Below are positions 50,792 through 60,241 of a stretch of DNA of 64,000 nt, in pieces. The DNA lies in NCBI GenBank assembly GCA_039193455.1, contig JBCCWO010000016.1:1-64000 (forward strand), given 5' to 3'. The notes beneath the pieces are model-generated. The model worked only from the letters and a program-made list of their open reading frames with translations. It was not told the DNA's origin and made no database searches. A program made the position numbers and the translations under genes. This DNA comes from JBCBGF01 sp039193455 (GTDB lineage Bacteria; Pseudomonadota; Alphaproteobacteria; Rhodobacterales; Rhodobacteraceae). Numbering within the stretch: the stretch's first letter is position 1; the number at the start of each line of letters is the position of its first letter.

Positions 50792-51628
50792 ATGACCCAC
50801 CCCGCCCTCACCTCTGACTCGGTCGCCGTGATCACCGGCGGCGCCTCGGGCATCGGACTGGCCGCAGCCACCAAATTTGCGGCCATGGGCCTGCGCGTGG
50901 TGATTGTGGACCGGGCCGAGGACAAGCTTACCGCGGCGGAGCAGACGCTTCGGGCCGCAGGGGCGCCCGATGTGATGACCGCATCGACCGATGTATCCGA
51001 CCGCGCGCAGGTCGAAGCGCTTGAAGCAGAGGTTGCGGCGCGTTTGGGCGGCACTGACATTTTGATGAACAACGCCGGGATCGGCCTGCGCTCGTCCTGC
51101 TTTGCGCCGCTTGACGCCTGGAACGCCACGCTGGGTGTAAATTTATGGGGACCGATTCACTGTACCCAGGTTTTTGCACCGCGCATGATTTCACGGGGTC
51201 GGCCCGGCGCCATCGTCAACACCGGTTCGAAACAGGGCATCACCATGCCGCCGGGCAATCCGGCCTACAACGTCTCTAAGGCTGGGCTAAAGGCCTTTAC
51301 CGAGGCAGTCGCGCATGAGCTTCGCAACACCGAAGGCGCCGCGCTGAGCGCGCATTTGCTGATCCCGGGCTTTGTGCATACCGGCATGACAGGTGGCGGG
51401 GACAAACCGCCCGCGGCGTGGACGGCGGAACAGACGGTCGACTTCTTTGTCGACAGCCTCAACCGCGGAGATTTCTATATCCTGTGCCCCGATAATGACG
51501 TGCCGCGCCCGCTGGATGAAAAGCGCATCGCCTGGGCAGTGGGGGACATCATCGAGAACCGCCCAGCGCTGAGCCGTTGGCACCCCGACTATGCCGAGGC
51601 CTTCGCGGCGCATATGGCAGACCAATAG
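50792..51628 (+). CDS. Short-chain dehydrogenase/reductase
   Basis: 278 residues; ATG 50792 is preceded by AAGGAG. VAVITGGASGIGLAAA is the NAD(P) motif, ILMNNAGIG the structural NNAG, catalytic Ser is in NTGSKQG and Tyr/Lys in NPAYNVSKAGLKAF. Asp at the end of the second strand (VIVDRAED) favours NAD. It is probably cotranscribed with the SDR upstream and under the same LysR control. It ends 80 bp before serB. The substrate is unknown. Confidence 0.9.
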   Translation: MTHPALTSDSVAVITGGASGIGLAAATKFAAMGLRVVIVDRAEDKLTAAEQTLRAAGAPDVMTASTDVSDRAQVEALEAEVAARLGGTDILMNNAGIGLRSSCFAPLDAWNATLGVNLWGPIHCTQVFAPRMISRGRPGAIVNTGSKQGITMPPGNPAYNVSKAGLKAFTEAVAHELRNTEGAALSAHLLIPGFVHTGMTGGGDKPPAAWTAEQTVDFFVDSLNRGDFYILCPDNDVPRPLDEKRIAWAVGDIIENRPALSRWHPDYAEAFAAHMADQ

Positions 51629-51708
51629 GGCACCGCTCGCATGAGGAGCGGCTGGCCTTTCGCCAGCGGGCGTGGTCTATGCGCGCCACGCTGAACGGAC
51701 GCCGCGCC

Positions 51709-52581
51709 ATGTTGACTGTTACCCTTCTGACGAGCCCCGCCAAACCCGCGCTGGATTCGGCGTTGGTCGAAAGTTTGCGAAATGCCTGGGGCGGTGGCGT
51801 CGCCCAATGGCTGAGCCCGGATGAGGCGGCCGAGTTTTCTGTCGACACACAGCCGGACAATCAGTGGGACGTCTGGCAAGATCTTCAGAACATGGGCATC
51901 GACCTGGCGGTCCAGCCCAGCGCGCGACGCAAGAAGCGCCTGCTGCTTGCCGATATGGATTCCACCATCATCAATCAGGAATGCATTGATGAGCTTGCCG
52001 CCGAGGCCGGTGTTGGCCCGCGCGTGGCGGCGATCACCGCGCGCGCGATGAATGGCGAGCTGGATTTTGAGGGGGCGCTGACGGAACGCGTGGGCCTGCT
52101 GAAAGGGCTCGATACTGCAGTGATAGACACTGTTTTGGCGAATCGCATCACCCTGGCCGCTGGCGCCGAGACCCTTTTGCGTACGCTCAAGGCCAATGGG
52201 GTCTATACCGCGCTGGTCTCGGGCGGGTTCACCGCCTTTACCAGCCGCATCGCCGCGCAGCTGGGGTTTGACGAGAACCGGGCGAACACCCTTGAGGCGG
52301 AAGAGGGACGGCTCACCGGCCGTGCCGTGCCGCCGATCCTGGGGCGCGCGGCAAAGGTGACAGCGCTTGAGGATCTAACCGCGAAATTGGGGGTCACGGA
52401 TGCGGATGTTCTGGCGGTGGGCGACGGGGCGAATGACCTCGGCATGCTGACCCGGGCAGGCGCGGGCGTTGCGCTGCATGCCAAGCCTGCTGTGGCGGCA
52501 GAGGTGGATCTGCGGATCAACCACGGCGACCTGACCGCGCTTTTGTACTTGCAGGGCTATTCGCGCGACGACTTCGTCTGA
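51709..52581 (+). CDS. serB: Phosphoserine phosphatase
   Basis: 290 residues. It is the last step of serine synthesis, a HAD-family phosphatase. The nucleophile motif is LLLADMDSTIINQECID with Asp82 and Asp84; VSGGFTAFTSRIA is motif II, and VLAVGDGANDLGMLTRAG motif IV. The first about 75 residues form an N-terminal ACT-like regulatory domain as in other long SerB proteins. ATG 51709 is chosen over the upstream in-frame starts, which overlap the SDR. Its 3' end overlaps convergent mutS by 25 bp. serB is unlinked to serC-serA, 8 kb away. Confidence 0.96.
   Translation: MLTVTLLTSPAKPALDSALVESLRNAWGGGVAQWLSPDEAAEFSVDTQPDNQWDVWQDLQNMGIDLAVQPSARRKKRLLLADMDSTIINQECIDELAAEAGVGPRVAAITARAMNGELDFEGALTERVGLLKGLDTAVIDTVLANRITLAAGAETLLRTLKANGVYTALVSGGFTAFTSRIAAQLGFDENRANTLEAEEGRLTGRAVPPILGRAAKVTALEDLTAKLGVTDADVLAVGDGANDLGMLTRAGAGVALHAKPAVAAEVDLRINHGDLTALLYLQGYSRDDFV
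52123..52134 (+). repeat. Copy of the recurring word ATAGACACTGTT (in serB)
   Basis: Identical over 12 bases to 43601-43612. Here it reads in sense frame as ATA GAC ACT GTT TTG, a run of codons that are rare in the rest of serB. Confidence 0.6.
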
Positions 52582-55220
52582 AGATCTTTCAGGCGATAGA
52601 GCGCTTCCAAAGCCTCTCGCGGCGTCATCTCATCAGGGTGGATGTCGGTCAGCGCCGCGTCCAATGGCGACGGGCCGGTGGGCATGGCAGGCGCGCTTTG
52701 CACCGGCATGGCCGAGAAAAGCGGCAGGTCATCGACCAACGCCTTGGCACCGCTGCCGCCCTCTCGCGCGCTTTTCTCTAACAGATCAAGAACTTGCCGC
52801 GCCCGCTCGATGACCGGCGCGGGCAGACCGGCCAGTTTCGCCACCTGCACGCCATAGCTGCGATCGGCAGCGCCCATGCGCACCTCGTGCAGGAACACGA
52901 TCTCGCCCTCCCAATCCTTCACTGCCACGGTCGCGTTTTTCACGCCGGCCAGCGTATCGGCCAGCGTCGTCATCTCGTGATAGTGCGTGGCGAAAAGTGC
53001 GCGGGTGCAGTTCACGTCGTGCAGGTGTTCGAGCGTGGCCCAGGCGATGGACAGGCCATCATATGTGGCCGTGCCCCGCCCGATCTCATCCAGGATCACC
53101 AGGGCGCGGTCGTCGGCCTGGTTCAGGATTGCCGCGGTTTCGACCATCTCGACCATAAAGGTAGACCGCCCGCGGGCCAGATCGTCCGACGCGCCGACCC
53201 GGCTGAAGATCTGGCTGATCAGACCGATATGCGCACTGTCGGCGGGCACGTAGCATCCCGCTTGGGCCAGAAGGGCGATCAGGGCGTTTTGGCGCAGGAA
53301 GGTCGACTTACCGGCCATGTTGGGGCCGGTGACGAGCCAGATGGCCGCCCGGTCGTCTGCGGAGAGGTCGCAGGAATTGCGGATGAACTGTGCACCTCCT
53401 TCGGCCAGCAACGCCCGCTCCACCACAGGATGGCGCCCGTTTTCGATGGCAAAGGCGCGGCTGTCATCCACCGCCGGGCGGCACCACCCCTGTTCAACGG
53501 CAAGGTCGGCCTGTGCGGCGGCAAGGTCGATCTCGGCCAGGGCCTGCGCGGCGGGGCCAAGGCGGTTGGCATCGTCCAGAACAGCCGATTTCAGGCTTGA
53601 ATAGACCCTGTTTTCGATCTCGGCCACCCGTGCACCGGCATTCAGGATGCGGGTTTCAAGGTCGGACAGCTCTACCGTGGTGAACCGCACCGCATTGGCC
53701 GTGGTTTGCCGGTGGATGAAGGTTTCCGACAGGGGTGGCGACAGCATCTTATCGGCATGGGTTGCCGTCGTTTCGATGAAATAGCCCAACACGTTGTTGT
53801 GCTTGACCTTCAGCGACGCCACGCCGGTTTTCTTCACAAACTCCGCCTGCATCGCCGCGATCAGGGACCGGCCCTCGTCGCGAAGCTTGCAGGCCTCATC
53901 AAGATCGGGGTCAAAGCCGGTTGCGACAAAGCCGCCATCGCTGACGCGCATCGGGGGTTCGGCCACCAAAGCAGTGTCTAGCAAGGCAACAAGCGTATCG
54001 TGGCCCGACAAATCGGTGCGCGCGTGGGCCAGCACATCGGGACAGTTCGCACCCAGTTCCGAGGCAATTCCCATCGCCTGGGCCAGGGCATCGCGCACCG
54101 CCGCAAGATCGCGCGGGCCGCCGCGGTCGAGGGCCAGGCGCGACAGGGCACGATCAAGGTCGGGCGCACGACGCAGGGCCTCGCGCAGATCGGTGCGCAG
54201 GGCAGGCAGGTCGATCAGATGGGCAATCGCGTCGTGACGGGCCCGGATCAGCGCCAGATCGCGGGACGCGCCGGACAGGCGCTGTTCCAACAACCGGCCC
54301 CCGCCTGCCGTCACGGTCCGGTCGATGGTCGCCAGAAGCGACCCGTCGCGGCCACCTGTCAAAGACCGCGTAATCTCAAGGTTGCGACGGGTGGCGGCAT
54401 CGATCTGCACCGCGCTGTCTTCCGCCTCGCGCATGGGGGGCCGCAGGCGGGGCATCGTGCCTTTTTGGGTGATGTCGAGGTAGTCGACCAGCGCGCCCAT
54501 CGCCGACACTTCGGCCCGGGTGAAGGCCCCGTAGGCCTCAAGGGTCTTTACGCCAAACAGCACGGTCAACCGTTTCTCAGCCCCGGTGCTGTCAAAGCTG
54601 GCGCGGGACAAGGGCGTGGCTTGCGCACCCTGATCAGACACTATCTCGGCGAAATCGTCGAAAGCGGCCTCGGACACCAGCACCTCTCGCGCGCCCAGAC
54701 GCGCAAGCTCGGCCGCCAACCGGTCGGCACCGATGGGCATCACCGCAAAGGCCCCGGTCGAGATATCGGCCCAGGCCAGCGCCGCCGCCCCCCGCACCAC
54801 GGCAAAGCTCGCCAGGTAGTTGTGGCGGCGGGCATCGAGCAGCGCGTCCTCGGTCAGCGTGCCGGGCGTGACAAGCCGCACCACATCGCGTTTGACGACG
54901 GCCTTTGATCCGCGCTTCTTCGCCTCGGCCGGATCCTCCATCTGTTCGCAGACCGCCACGCGAAAGCCCTTGCGGATCAGCGTCAGCAGATAGTTTTCGG
55001 CCGCATGCACCGGCACCCCGCACATCGGGATATCTTCGCCCAGATGCTTGCCGCGTTTGGTCAGCGCGATATCGAGCGCCTGCGCCGCGGCCACGGCATC
55101 GTCGAAAAACAACTCGTAGAAGTCCCCCATGCGGTAGAAGAGCAACGCATCCGGGTAGCCCGACTTGATGTCGAGGTATTGGGCCATCATGGGGGTTGCA
55201 GCGGGGGTGTGCGTGGTCAT
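52557..55220 (-). CDS. mutS: DNA mismatch repair protein MutS
   Basis: 887 residues. The N-terminal mismatch-binding domain has YPDALLFYRMGDFYELFFDDA, with the Phe-x-Glu wedge in the DFYE segment, and CGVPVHAAENYLLTLIRKGFRVAVCEQ. The core and lever domains follow. The ATPase has Walker A GPNMAGKST, then DLARGRSTFMVEMVETAAIL and Walker B VILDEIGRGTATYDG. The C-terminus ends with a short dimerisation-type helix. ATG 55220 is the start used. The gene carries three copies of the recurring ATAGACACT-like word. Confidence 0.97.
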   Translation of the reverse strand: MTTHTPAATPMMAQYLDIKSGYPDALLFYRMGDFYELFFDDAVAAAQALDIALTKRGKHLGEDIPMCGVPVHAAENYLLTLIRKGFRVAVCEQMEDPAEAKKRGSKAVVKRDVVRLVTPGTLTEDALLDARRHNYLASFAVVRGAAALAWADISTGAFAVMPIGADRLAAELARLGAREVLVSEAAFDDFAEIVSDQGAQATPLSRASFDSTGAEKRLTVLFGVKTLEAYGAFTRAEVSAMGALVDYLDITQKGTMPRLRPPMREAEDSAVQIDAATRRNLEITRSLTGGRDGSLLATIDRTVTAGGGRLLEQRLSGASRDLALIRARHDAIAHLIDLPALRTDLREALRRAPDLDRALSRLALDRGGPRDLAAVRDALAQAMGIASELGANCPDVLAHARTDLSGHDTLVALLDTALVAEPPMRVSDGGFVATGFDPDLDEACKLRDEGRSLIAAMQAEFVKKTGVASLKVKHNNVLGYFIETTATHADKMLSPPLSETFIHRQTTANAVRFTTVELSDLETRILNAGARVAEIENRVYSSLKSAVLDDANRLGPAAQALAEIDLAAAQADLAVEQGWCRPAVDDSRAFAIENGRHPVVERALLAEGGAQFIRNSCDLSADDRAAIWLVTGPNMAGKSTFLRQNALIALLAQAGCYVPADSAHIGLISQIFSRVGASDDLARGRSTFMVEMVETAAILNQADDRALVILDEIGRGTATYDGLSIAWATLEHLHDVNCTRALFATHYHEMTTLADTLAGVKNATVAVKDWEGEIVFLHEVRMGAADRSYGVQVAKLAGLPAPVIERARQVLDLLEKSAREGGSGAKALVDDLPLFSAMPVQSAPAMPTGPSPLDAALTDIHPDEMTPREALEALYRLKDLQTKSSRE

Positions 55221-55274
55221 CTTGCAAGGCATACAAAATGGGCGGGGGTGCGCAAGCGATGGAGCGACACCGAT

Positions 55275-56276
55275 ATGGGCGCATGGGACACCGGGCTGTA
55301 TGATAACGACGATGCCGCCGACCTGCGGGATGCTTTCAAAGAGGTTGCCAAGCTTCCGATAGACACGGACGAGCTTGTTGAACGGCTGGCCACGCGGTTT
55401 GGCATTGGCAAGAACCCGTTTGACGAAGACGAGGTGGACCTGTGGCTGGCGCTTGCCGATCAGCTGCACCGCCACGGGATCGACCACGCCCCGACCATGG
55501 CGCAGGCGCGCACGATCATCTCTGACGGCCATGATCTGGAGGCCAAACGCGTGCTCGAGATGTCAGAGGCTGACCTGCGCCGGCGGTCGAAGGTTTTAGA
55601 CAAACTGCTTGAGACCTGGTCTGCGCCCCACCCCAAGCCGAAGCGCGTCAAGAAGATTCCGGGCCCGGAGAAGTTCCTGTTCGAGGTGGGCGATGTCTGG
55701 GCCTATCCGTCGATGGATGGGGCGGCCCATCCCTTTAGCGCCTACAACTTTGACCCCAAGGCCGAGCCATCGCTGTTTCAGCCCGACGGCTGGGGGGCGA
55801 TGGTTGTGCTGGACCGATGGCATCAGGACGGGTTCTATGCGCGGTATCTGATTGCTTTGGCCATGCCTGAGGGCACCGAGAGACCTGCATTAGAGACTGT
55901 TTTGCGTGCCCCCCTTCAGGTGATGGAAGAGCCTGAATTCTACATTGATGAACAGACCGACGAGTTGCGGCACCGCCCGCGGCACAACATGATGATCTTC
56001 ACCGCCCATATCCGAACGCCCAGCCGTGTGATCAAAGGTTGGCGGGCCGAGCGGATTGGAACGGTATCGGTCGAGCCGGACGCCGCGCGTGCCATTGCTG
56101 CGCCCGGCGTGTTGGCCGCGTCGTTTCTGGCGCCGGGCGGGCTTGCCTCCATGGAACATCTGCTGTCGCTGTCATCCTTTGCCAATCACAACGACTTCGA
56201 GCCCGAGGATCAGCGGGTGCGCATGTTCCGCTCACCGGATTATGCGCTCAGCGACATTGCTGCCATTGCGGCCTGA
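55275..56276 (+). CDS. Hypothetical protein with DUF4259-like N-terminus
   Basis: 333 residues from ATG 55275. The first about 100 residues, MGAWDTGLYDNDDAADLRDAF..., strongly resemble the DUF4259 family, whose members often begin MGAWGTGxFDNDDA. The middle and C-terminal part (FEVGDVWAYPSMDG, GWGAMVVLDRWHQDGFYARYLIALA) is a separate soluble domain that I do not recognise. No signal peptide or membrane helix. It is divergent from mutS, 54 bp apart, and upstream of maeB by 50 bp. Confidence 0.75.
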   Translation: MGAWDTGLYDNDDAADLRDAFKEVAKLPIDTDELVERLATRFGIGKNPFDEDEVDLWLALADQLHRHGIDHAPTMAQARTIISDGHDLEAKRVLEMSEADLRRRSKVLDKLLETWSAPHPKPKRVKKIPGPEKFLFEVGDVWAYPSMDGAAHPFSAYNFDPKAEPSLFQPDGWGAMVVLDRWHQDGFYARYLIALAMPEGTERPALETVLRAPLQVMEEPEFYIDEQTDELRHRPRHNMMIFTAHIRTPSRVIKGWRAERIGTVSVEPDAARAIAAPGVLAASFLAPGGLASMEHLLSLSSFANHNDFEPEDQRVRMFRSPDYALSDIAAIAA

Positions 56277-56326
56277 CCCCAGCCCGACTATCCCGGTGTC
56301 CGGTCATGGCGCGGGAGGACAAGGCG

Positions 56327-58582
56327 ATGGCACGGATGAAGATCAGGCCCGAGGACGCGCTGGCGTTCCATATGGAGCCGCGCCCAGGCAAGTTTGAAGT
56401 GCACGCAAGCGTCCCGATGACGACGCAACGTGACCTGAGCTTGGCCTATTCCCCCGGCGTCGCCGTCCCCTGCGAAGCGATCGCGGAGAATCCCGAGACG
56501 GCGTATGACTATACCACCAAGGGCAACCTGGTGGCGGTGATTTCGAACGGGACGGCGGTTCTGGGGCTGGGCAACCTGGGCGCCTTGGCCTCAAAACCGG
56601 TGATGGAGGGCAAGGCGGTGCTCTTCAAACGGTTCGCGGATGTGGATTCGATCGATATCGAGCTTGATACCGAAGACCCCGACGCCTTCATCCACGCCGT
56701 CAAGCTGATGGGCCCGACCTTTGGCGGCATCAACCTTGAAGACATCAAGGCGCCGGAATGCTTCATCATCGAGCAGCGCCTGAAGGAAGAGATGGACATC
56801 CCCGTCTTCCACGATGACCAGCACGGCACGGCGGTGATCTGTGCGGCCGGGCTGATCAATGCGCTCTACCATGCCGACAAGAAGATCGAGGATGTGAAGA
56901 TCGTTCTGAACGGCGCAGGCGCGGCGGGGATCGCCTGTATCGAACTTCTCAAAGCAATGGGCGCCCGGCACGGCAACTGCATCGTTTGCGACACCAAGGG
57001 CGTGATCTACCAGGGCCGCAAGGAAGGCATGAACCAGTGGAAATCAGCCCATGCCGCCAAGACCGAAGCACGCTCTCTTGAAGAGGCGATGAAGGGTGCG
57101 GATGTGTTCCTCGGCGTGAGTGTCAAAGGCGCGGTGACGCCCGAGATGGTGGCCGATATGGCCGACAATCCGGTGATCTTTGCCATGGCCAACCCCGACC
57201 CCGAGATTACGCCGGAAGAGGCGCATGCCGTGCGCGTCGATGCCATCGTGGCCACCGGGCGATCGGACTATCCCAACCAGGTGAACAACGTTCTGGGCTT
57301 TCCCTATCTCTTCCGTGGCGCGCTCGACATCCACGCGCGGGCAATCAACGATCCGATGAAGATCGCCTGCGCGCAGGCGCTGGCCGAACTGGCCCGCGAA
57401 GAGGTGCCTGATGAGGTGGCGATGGCCTATGGGCGCAAGCTGACCTTCGGGCGCGATTACATCATCCCGACACCCTTTGACCCCCGCCTGATCCACCGGA
57501 TTCCCCCCGCTGTTGCCAAGGCGGGGATGGAAACAGGCGCGGCGCGGCGGCCCATCGTGGATATGGAAGCCTATGAGCTGTCGCTCAAATCGCGGATGGA
57601 TCCGACAGCGTCGATCCTGCGCGGGATCAACGCGCGCGCCCGGGCTGCGCAGGCCCGCATGATCTTTGCCGAAGGCGACGATCCCCGCGTGCTGCGCGCG
57701 GCGGTGGCCTATCAGCGCGGCGGGTTCGGCAAGGCAATCGTTGTGGGTCGCGAGGCGGATGTGAAGCAAAAGCTCGAGGCCGAGGGGCTGGGTGATGCGG
57801 TCCGGGAACTGACGGTGGTGAACGCCGCCAACACCCCGAACCTCGAACAGTACAAGTCGTTCCTGTACGACCGGCTGCAGCGCCAGGGGTTTGATGCCCA
57901 GGATGTGCACCGGCTGGCCGCGCGCGACCGGCACGCGTTCTCGGCCCTGATGCTCGCGCACGAGGCGGGCGATGCCCTGGTCACCGGGGCCACGCGCAAG
58001 TCGGCCCATGTGCTGAACCTGATCAACCATGTCTTTGATGCCCGCGCCGAGGATGGGGCGGTCGGGGTGACGGTTGTGCTGCACAAGGGGCGGATCGTTC
58101 TGATCACCGACACGCTGGTGCACGAATGGCCCAGCGAACATGACCTGGCCCATATCGCCGAGCGCGGTGCCGAGGTGGCCCGCATGCTGGGGCTGGAGCC
58201 ACGCGTGGCGTTTCTGTCTTTTTCGACCTTCGGTTATCCGGTGAGCGAGCGGGCCGAGAAGATGCATAAGGCCGCCGAAGTGCTGGACGAACGCGGCGTC
58301 GATTTCGAGTACGAGGGCGAGATGACCGTCGATGTGGCGCTGAACGCCCAGGCGATGGCCCAATACCCGTTCTCGCGACTCACAGGGCCCGCGAATGTGC
58401 TGGTGGTGCCCGCGCGACACTCGGCCTCGATCTCGGTCAAGCTGATGCAGGAAATGGCCGGGGCCACGATCATCGGACCAATCCTCACCGGTGTCGACAA
58501 GCCGATCCAGATCTGTTCGTCGGTTTCAAGCGTCAACGACATCCTCAACATGGCGGTGCTCGCCGCGTGCAAGGTGAGCTAG
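56327..58582 (+). CDS. maeB: NADP-dependent malic enzyme with C-terminal phosphotransacetylase-like domain
   Basis: 751 residues, the MaeB multi-domain form. Residues 1-430 are the malic enzyme: VPMTTQRDLSLAYSPGVAVP, FHDDQHGTAVICAAGL and the NAD(P) motif VLNGAGAAGIACIELL. Residues 440-751 resemble phosphotransacetylase (AQARMIFAEGDDPRVLRAA, ATRKSAHVLNLINHVFD), a regulatory domain responding to acetyl-CoA in this family. It decarboxylates malate to pyruvate. ATG 56327 is preferred because GGGAGGA lies 8 bp upstream. It is followed 5 bp later by a sugar kinase. Confidence 0.95.
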   Translation: MARMKIRPEDALAFHMEPRPGKFEVHASVPMTTQRDLSLAYSPGVAVPCEAIAENPETAYDYTTKGNLVAVISNGTAVLGLGNLGALASKPVMEGKAVLFKRFADVDSIDIELDTEDPDAFIHAVKLMGPTFGGINLEDIKAPECFIIEQRLKEEMDIPVFHDDQHGTAVICAAGLINALYHADKKIEDVKIVLNGAGAAGIACIELLKAMGARHGNCIVCDTKGVIYQGRKEGMNQWKSAHAAKTEARSLEEAMKGADVFLGVSVKGAVTPEMVADMADNPVIFAMANPDPEITPEEAHAVRVDAIVATGRSDYPNQVNNVLGFPYLFRGALDIHARAINDPMKIACAQALAELAREEVPDEVAMAYGRKLTFGRDYIIPTPFDPRLIHRIPPAVAKAGMETGAARRPIVDMEAYELSLKSRMDPTASILRGINARARAAQARMIFAEGDDPRVLRAAVAYQRGGFGKAIVVGREADVKQKLEAEGLGDAVRELTVVNAANTPNLEQYKSFLYDRLQRQGFDAQDVHRLAARDRHAFSALMLAHEAGDALVTGATRKSAHVLNLINHVFDARAEDGAVGVTVVLHKGRIVLITDTLVHEWPSEHDLAHIAERGAEVARMLGLEPRVAFLSFSTFGYPVSERAEKMHKAAEVLDERGVDFEYEGEMTVDVALNAQAMAQYPFSRLTGPANVLVVPARHSASISVKLMQEMAGATIIGPILTGVDKPIQICSSVSSVNDILNMAVLAACKVS

Positions 58583-58587
58583 GGCGC

Positions 58588-59463
58588 ATGGCGATCTGGA
58601 ACCTTGGCTCGATCAACGCCGACCATTTCTATGCGCTGCCCCATCTGCCCGCCCCGGGTGAGACGCTGGCGGCCAACAGCTTTCGCGTCGGGCTGGGCGG
58701 CAAGGGCGCCAATCAGAGCGTGGCAGCAGCCCGCGCTGGCGCGGATGTGCAGCATATCGGAGCTGTGGGCCGCGATGGCGTCTGGGCGCTGGATCGGTTG
58801 GCCGAATATGGCGTGGGCACGCGTGGCGTCTCGGTCGGTGCGACCCCGACAGGGCACGCAATCATTAACGTCGCCGCCGACGGCGAAAATGCGATCGTGA
58901 TCTTCCCCGGTGCCAATGCCGCCCTTGACGCGGATACCGTGGGCAAGACGTTACGGGCCGCGGCGGCGGGTGATCTGCTGCTGATGCAGAACGAGACCAC
59001 CTTGCAGCCCGAGGCCGCCGCTCTGAGCGCAAAGCTCGGGATGCGCCTGATCTATTCCGCCGCACCTTTTGAGATCTCGGCGGTCGAGGCGGTGCTGGAC
59101 CACGTCGACGTCCTGATCGTGAACGAGATCGAGGCTGCGCAGCTGTGCGATGCCATGGGCACGGCCATCGATGCCGTGCCCGTGCCGAACCTGCTTGTCA
59201 CCAAAGGCGCGGACGGCGCCGAATGGTATGTGAAGGACGCTGCTCCGATCCGCGTCCCGTCCCCATCGGTGGATCCTGTCGATACCACCGGCGCGGGCGA
59301 CACGTTTGCGGGGTTCATCGCCGCGGGGCTTGATGCCGGGCTCGACATCGCACCGGCGATGGCCCGGGCGGCGGCGGCAGCGGCGCTGAAGGTCACACGG
59401 TCCGGGACCGCCGATGCGATCCCGACACTGGCCGAGGTACAGGCCTTTATGGCCGGGCGTTAA
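58588..59463 (+). CDS. Ribokinase-like PfkB-family carbohydrate kinase
   Basis: 291 residues. VGLGGKGANQSVAAARAGA is the first PfkB signature and VDPVDTTGAGDTFAGFIAA the second, with the catalytic Asp in GAGDTF. NLGSINADHFYALPHLPAPGET fits the ribokinase branch that phosphorylates ribose, but related nucleoside or sugar kinases look similar. Start ATG 58588 is 5 bp after maeB, so they may be cotranscribed. It overlaps the end of convergent msrA by 4 bp. Confidence 0.88.
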   Translation: MAIWNLGSINADHFYALPHLPAPGETLAANSFRVGLGGKGANQSVAAARAGADVQHIGAVGRDGVWALDRLAEYGVGTRGVSVGATPTGHAIINVAADGENAIVIFPGANAALDADTVGKTLRAAAAGDLLLMQNETTLQPEAAALSAKLGMRLIYSAAPFEISAVEAVLDHVDVLIVNEIEAAQLCDAMGTAIDAVPVPNLLVTKGADGAEWYVKDAAPIRVPSPSVDPVDTTGAGDTFAGFIAAGLDAGLDIAPAMARAAAAAALKVTRSGTADAIPTLAEVQAFMAGR

Positions 59464-60119
59464 CTGGCAAACGGGGCGGCGTCGCCCCAGAGCTGGCGCA
59501 CCCGGTCATCGCGCCCGCAGGCATTGCGATAGAATTTGTACGCTTCGGCCTTGGATTTCGGGCCACGCCGCGTCAGCACCAGATCACTCTTTTTGTAGTA
59601 ATCCTGGTGATACTCCTCGGCGATGTAGAACACACTGGCATCGAGGATGGGTGTTACAATCGACCGCCCAAGCTCGGCCTCTGCCTCGGCCTTGGCGCGT
59701 TCCGCAGACGCACGTTCGGCATCGTTTCTGACAAAGATCGCGGTGCGATAGCTTTCGCCGCGATCGCAGAACTGGCCGCCCGCATCCGTCGGGTCGACCG
59801 AGCGGAAGAACATGTGCAGGATCTGATCATAGCTGACCGAGTCGTCGTCGAAGCTGATTTCAACGGCCTCGTAGTGGCCGGTGCCACCGCCCACCACCTG
59901 TCGATAGGTCGGGTTCTCTACGGTGCCCCCGGTATAGCCTGAGACAACCTCGGACACGCCATCGACGCGCTCAAAATCCTTTTCAACGCACCAGAAACAG
60001 CCGCCAGCGACGATCGCGGTCTGCTCGGCCGCCTTCGACTGACCGCATTGGGCGGCGAGGCCCGCGACGATGGCCAAACCCAACGCCATGGGCTTGATTT
60101 GATTGAGTGTCAGCAACAT
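59460..60119 (-). CDS. msrA: Exported peptide methionine sulfoxide reductase A
   Basis: 219 residues. A signal peptide (IKPMALGLAIVAGLAAQCGQSKA) precedes the catalytic domain, so this MsrA works in the periplasm. AGGCFWCVEKDFE has the nucleophile Cys41 and Cys44. GYTGGTVENPTYRQVVGGGTGHYEAV and EEYHQDYY are MsrA signatures. A C-terminal resolving Cys is in YRNACGRDD. It repairs oxidised methionine in exported proteins. No MsrB is adjacent. Confidence 0.95.
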   Translation of the reverse strand: MLLTLNQIKPMALGLAIVAGLAAQCGQSKAAEQTAIVAGGCFWCVEKDFERVDGVSEVVSGYTGGTVENPTYRQVVGGGTGHYEAVEISFDDDSVSYDQILHMFFRSVDPTDAGGQFCDRGESYRTAIFVRNDAERASAERAKAEAEAELGRSIVTPILDASVFYIAEEYHQDYYKKSDLVLTRRGPKSKAEAYKFYRNACGRDDRVRQLWGDAAPFAS

Positions 60120-60241
60120 AGACTACCCTCCGACTAGCTGCACAGGACAGTGCGGCAGCGGGCGCGTCGCGACAACTCAACGGCGCGTGATGTCACACAC
60201 AGGTGAGTGTTGTTTCACAACCGCCGCTTAGGAGGGGGCAG

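Noticed and set aside
56306..56326. Earlier maeB start (ATG 56306)
   Set aside because: It lies before the GGGAGGA SD that serves ATG 56327, and the extra seven residues are not typical of MaeB.
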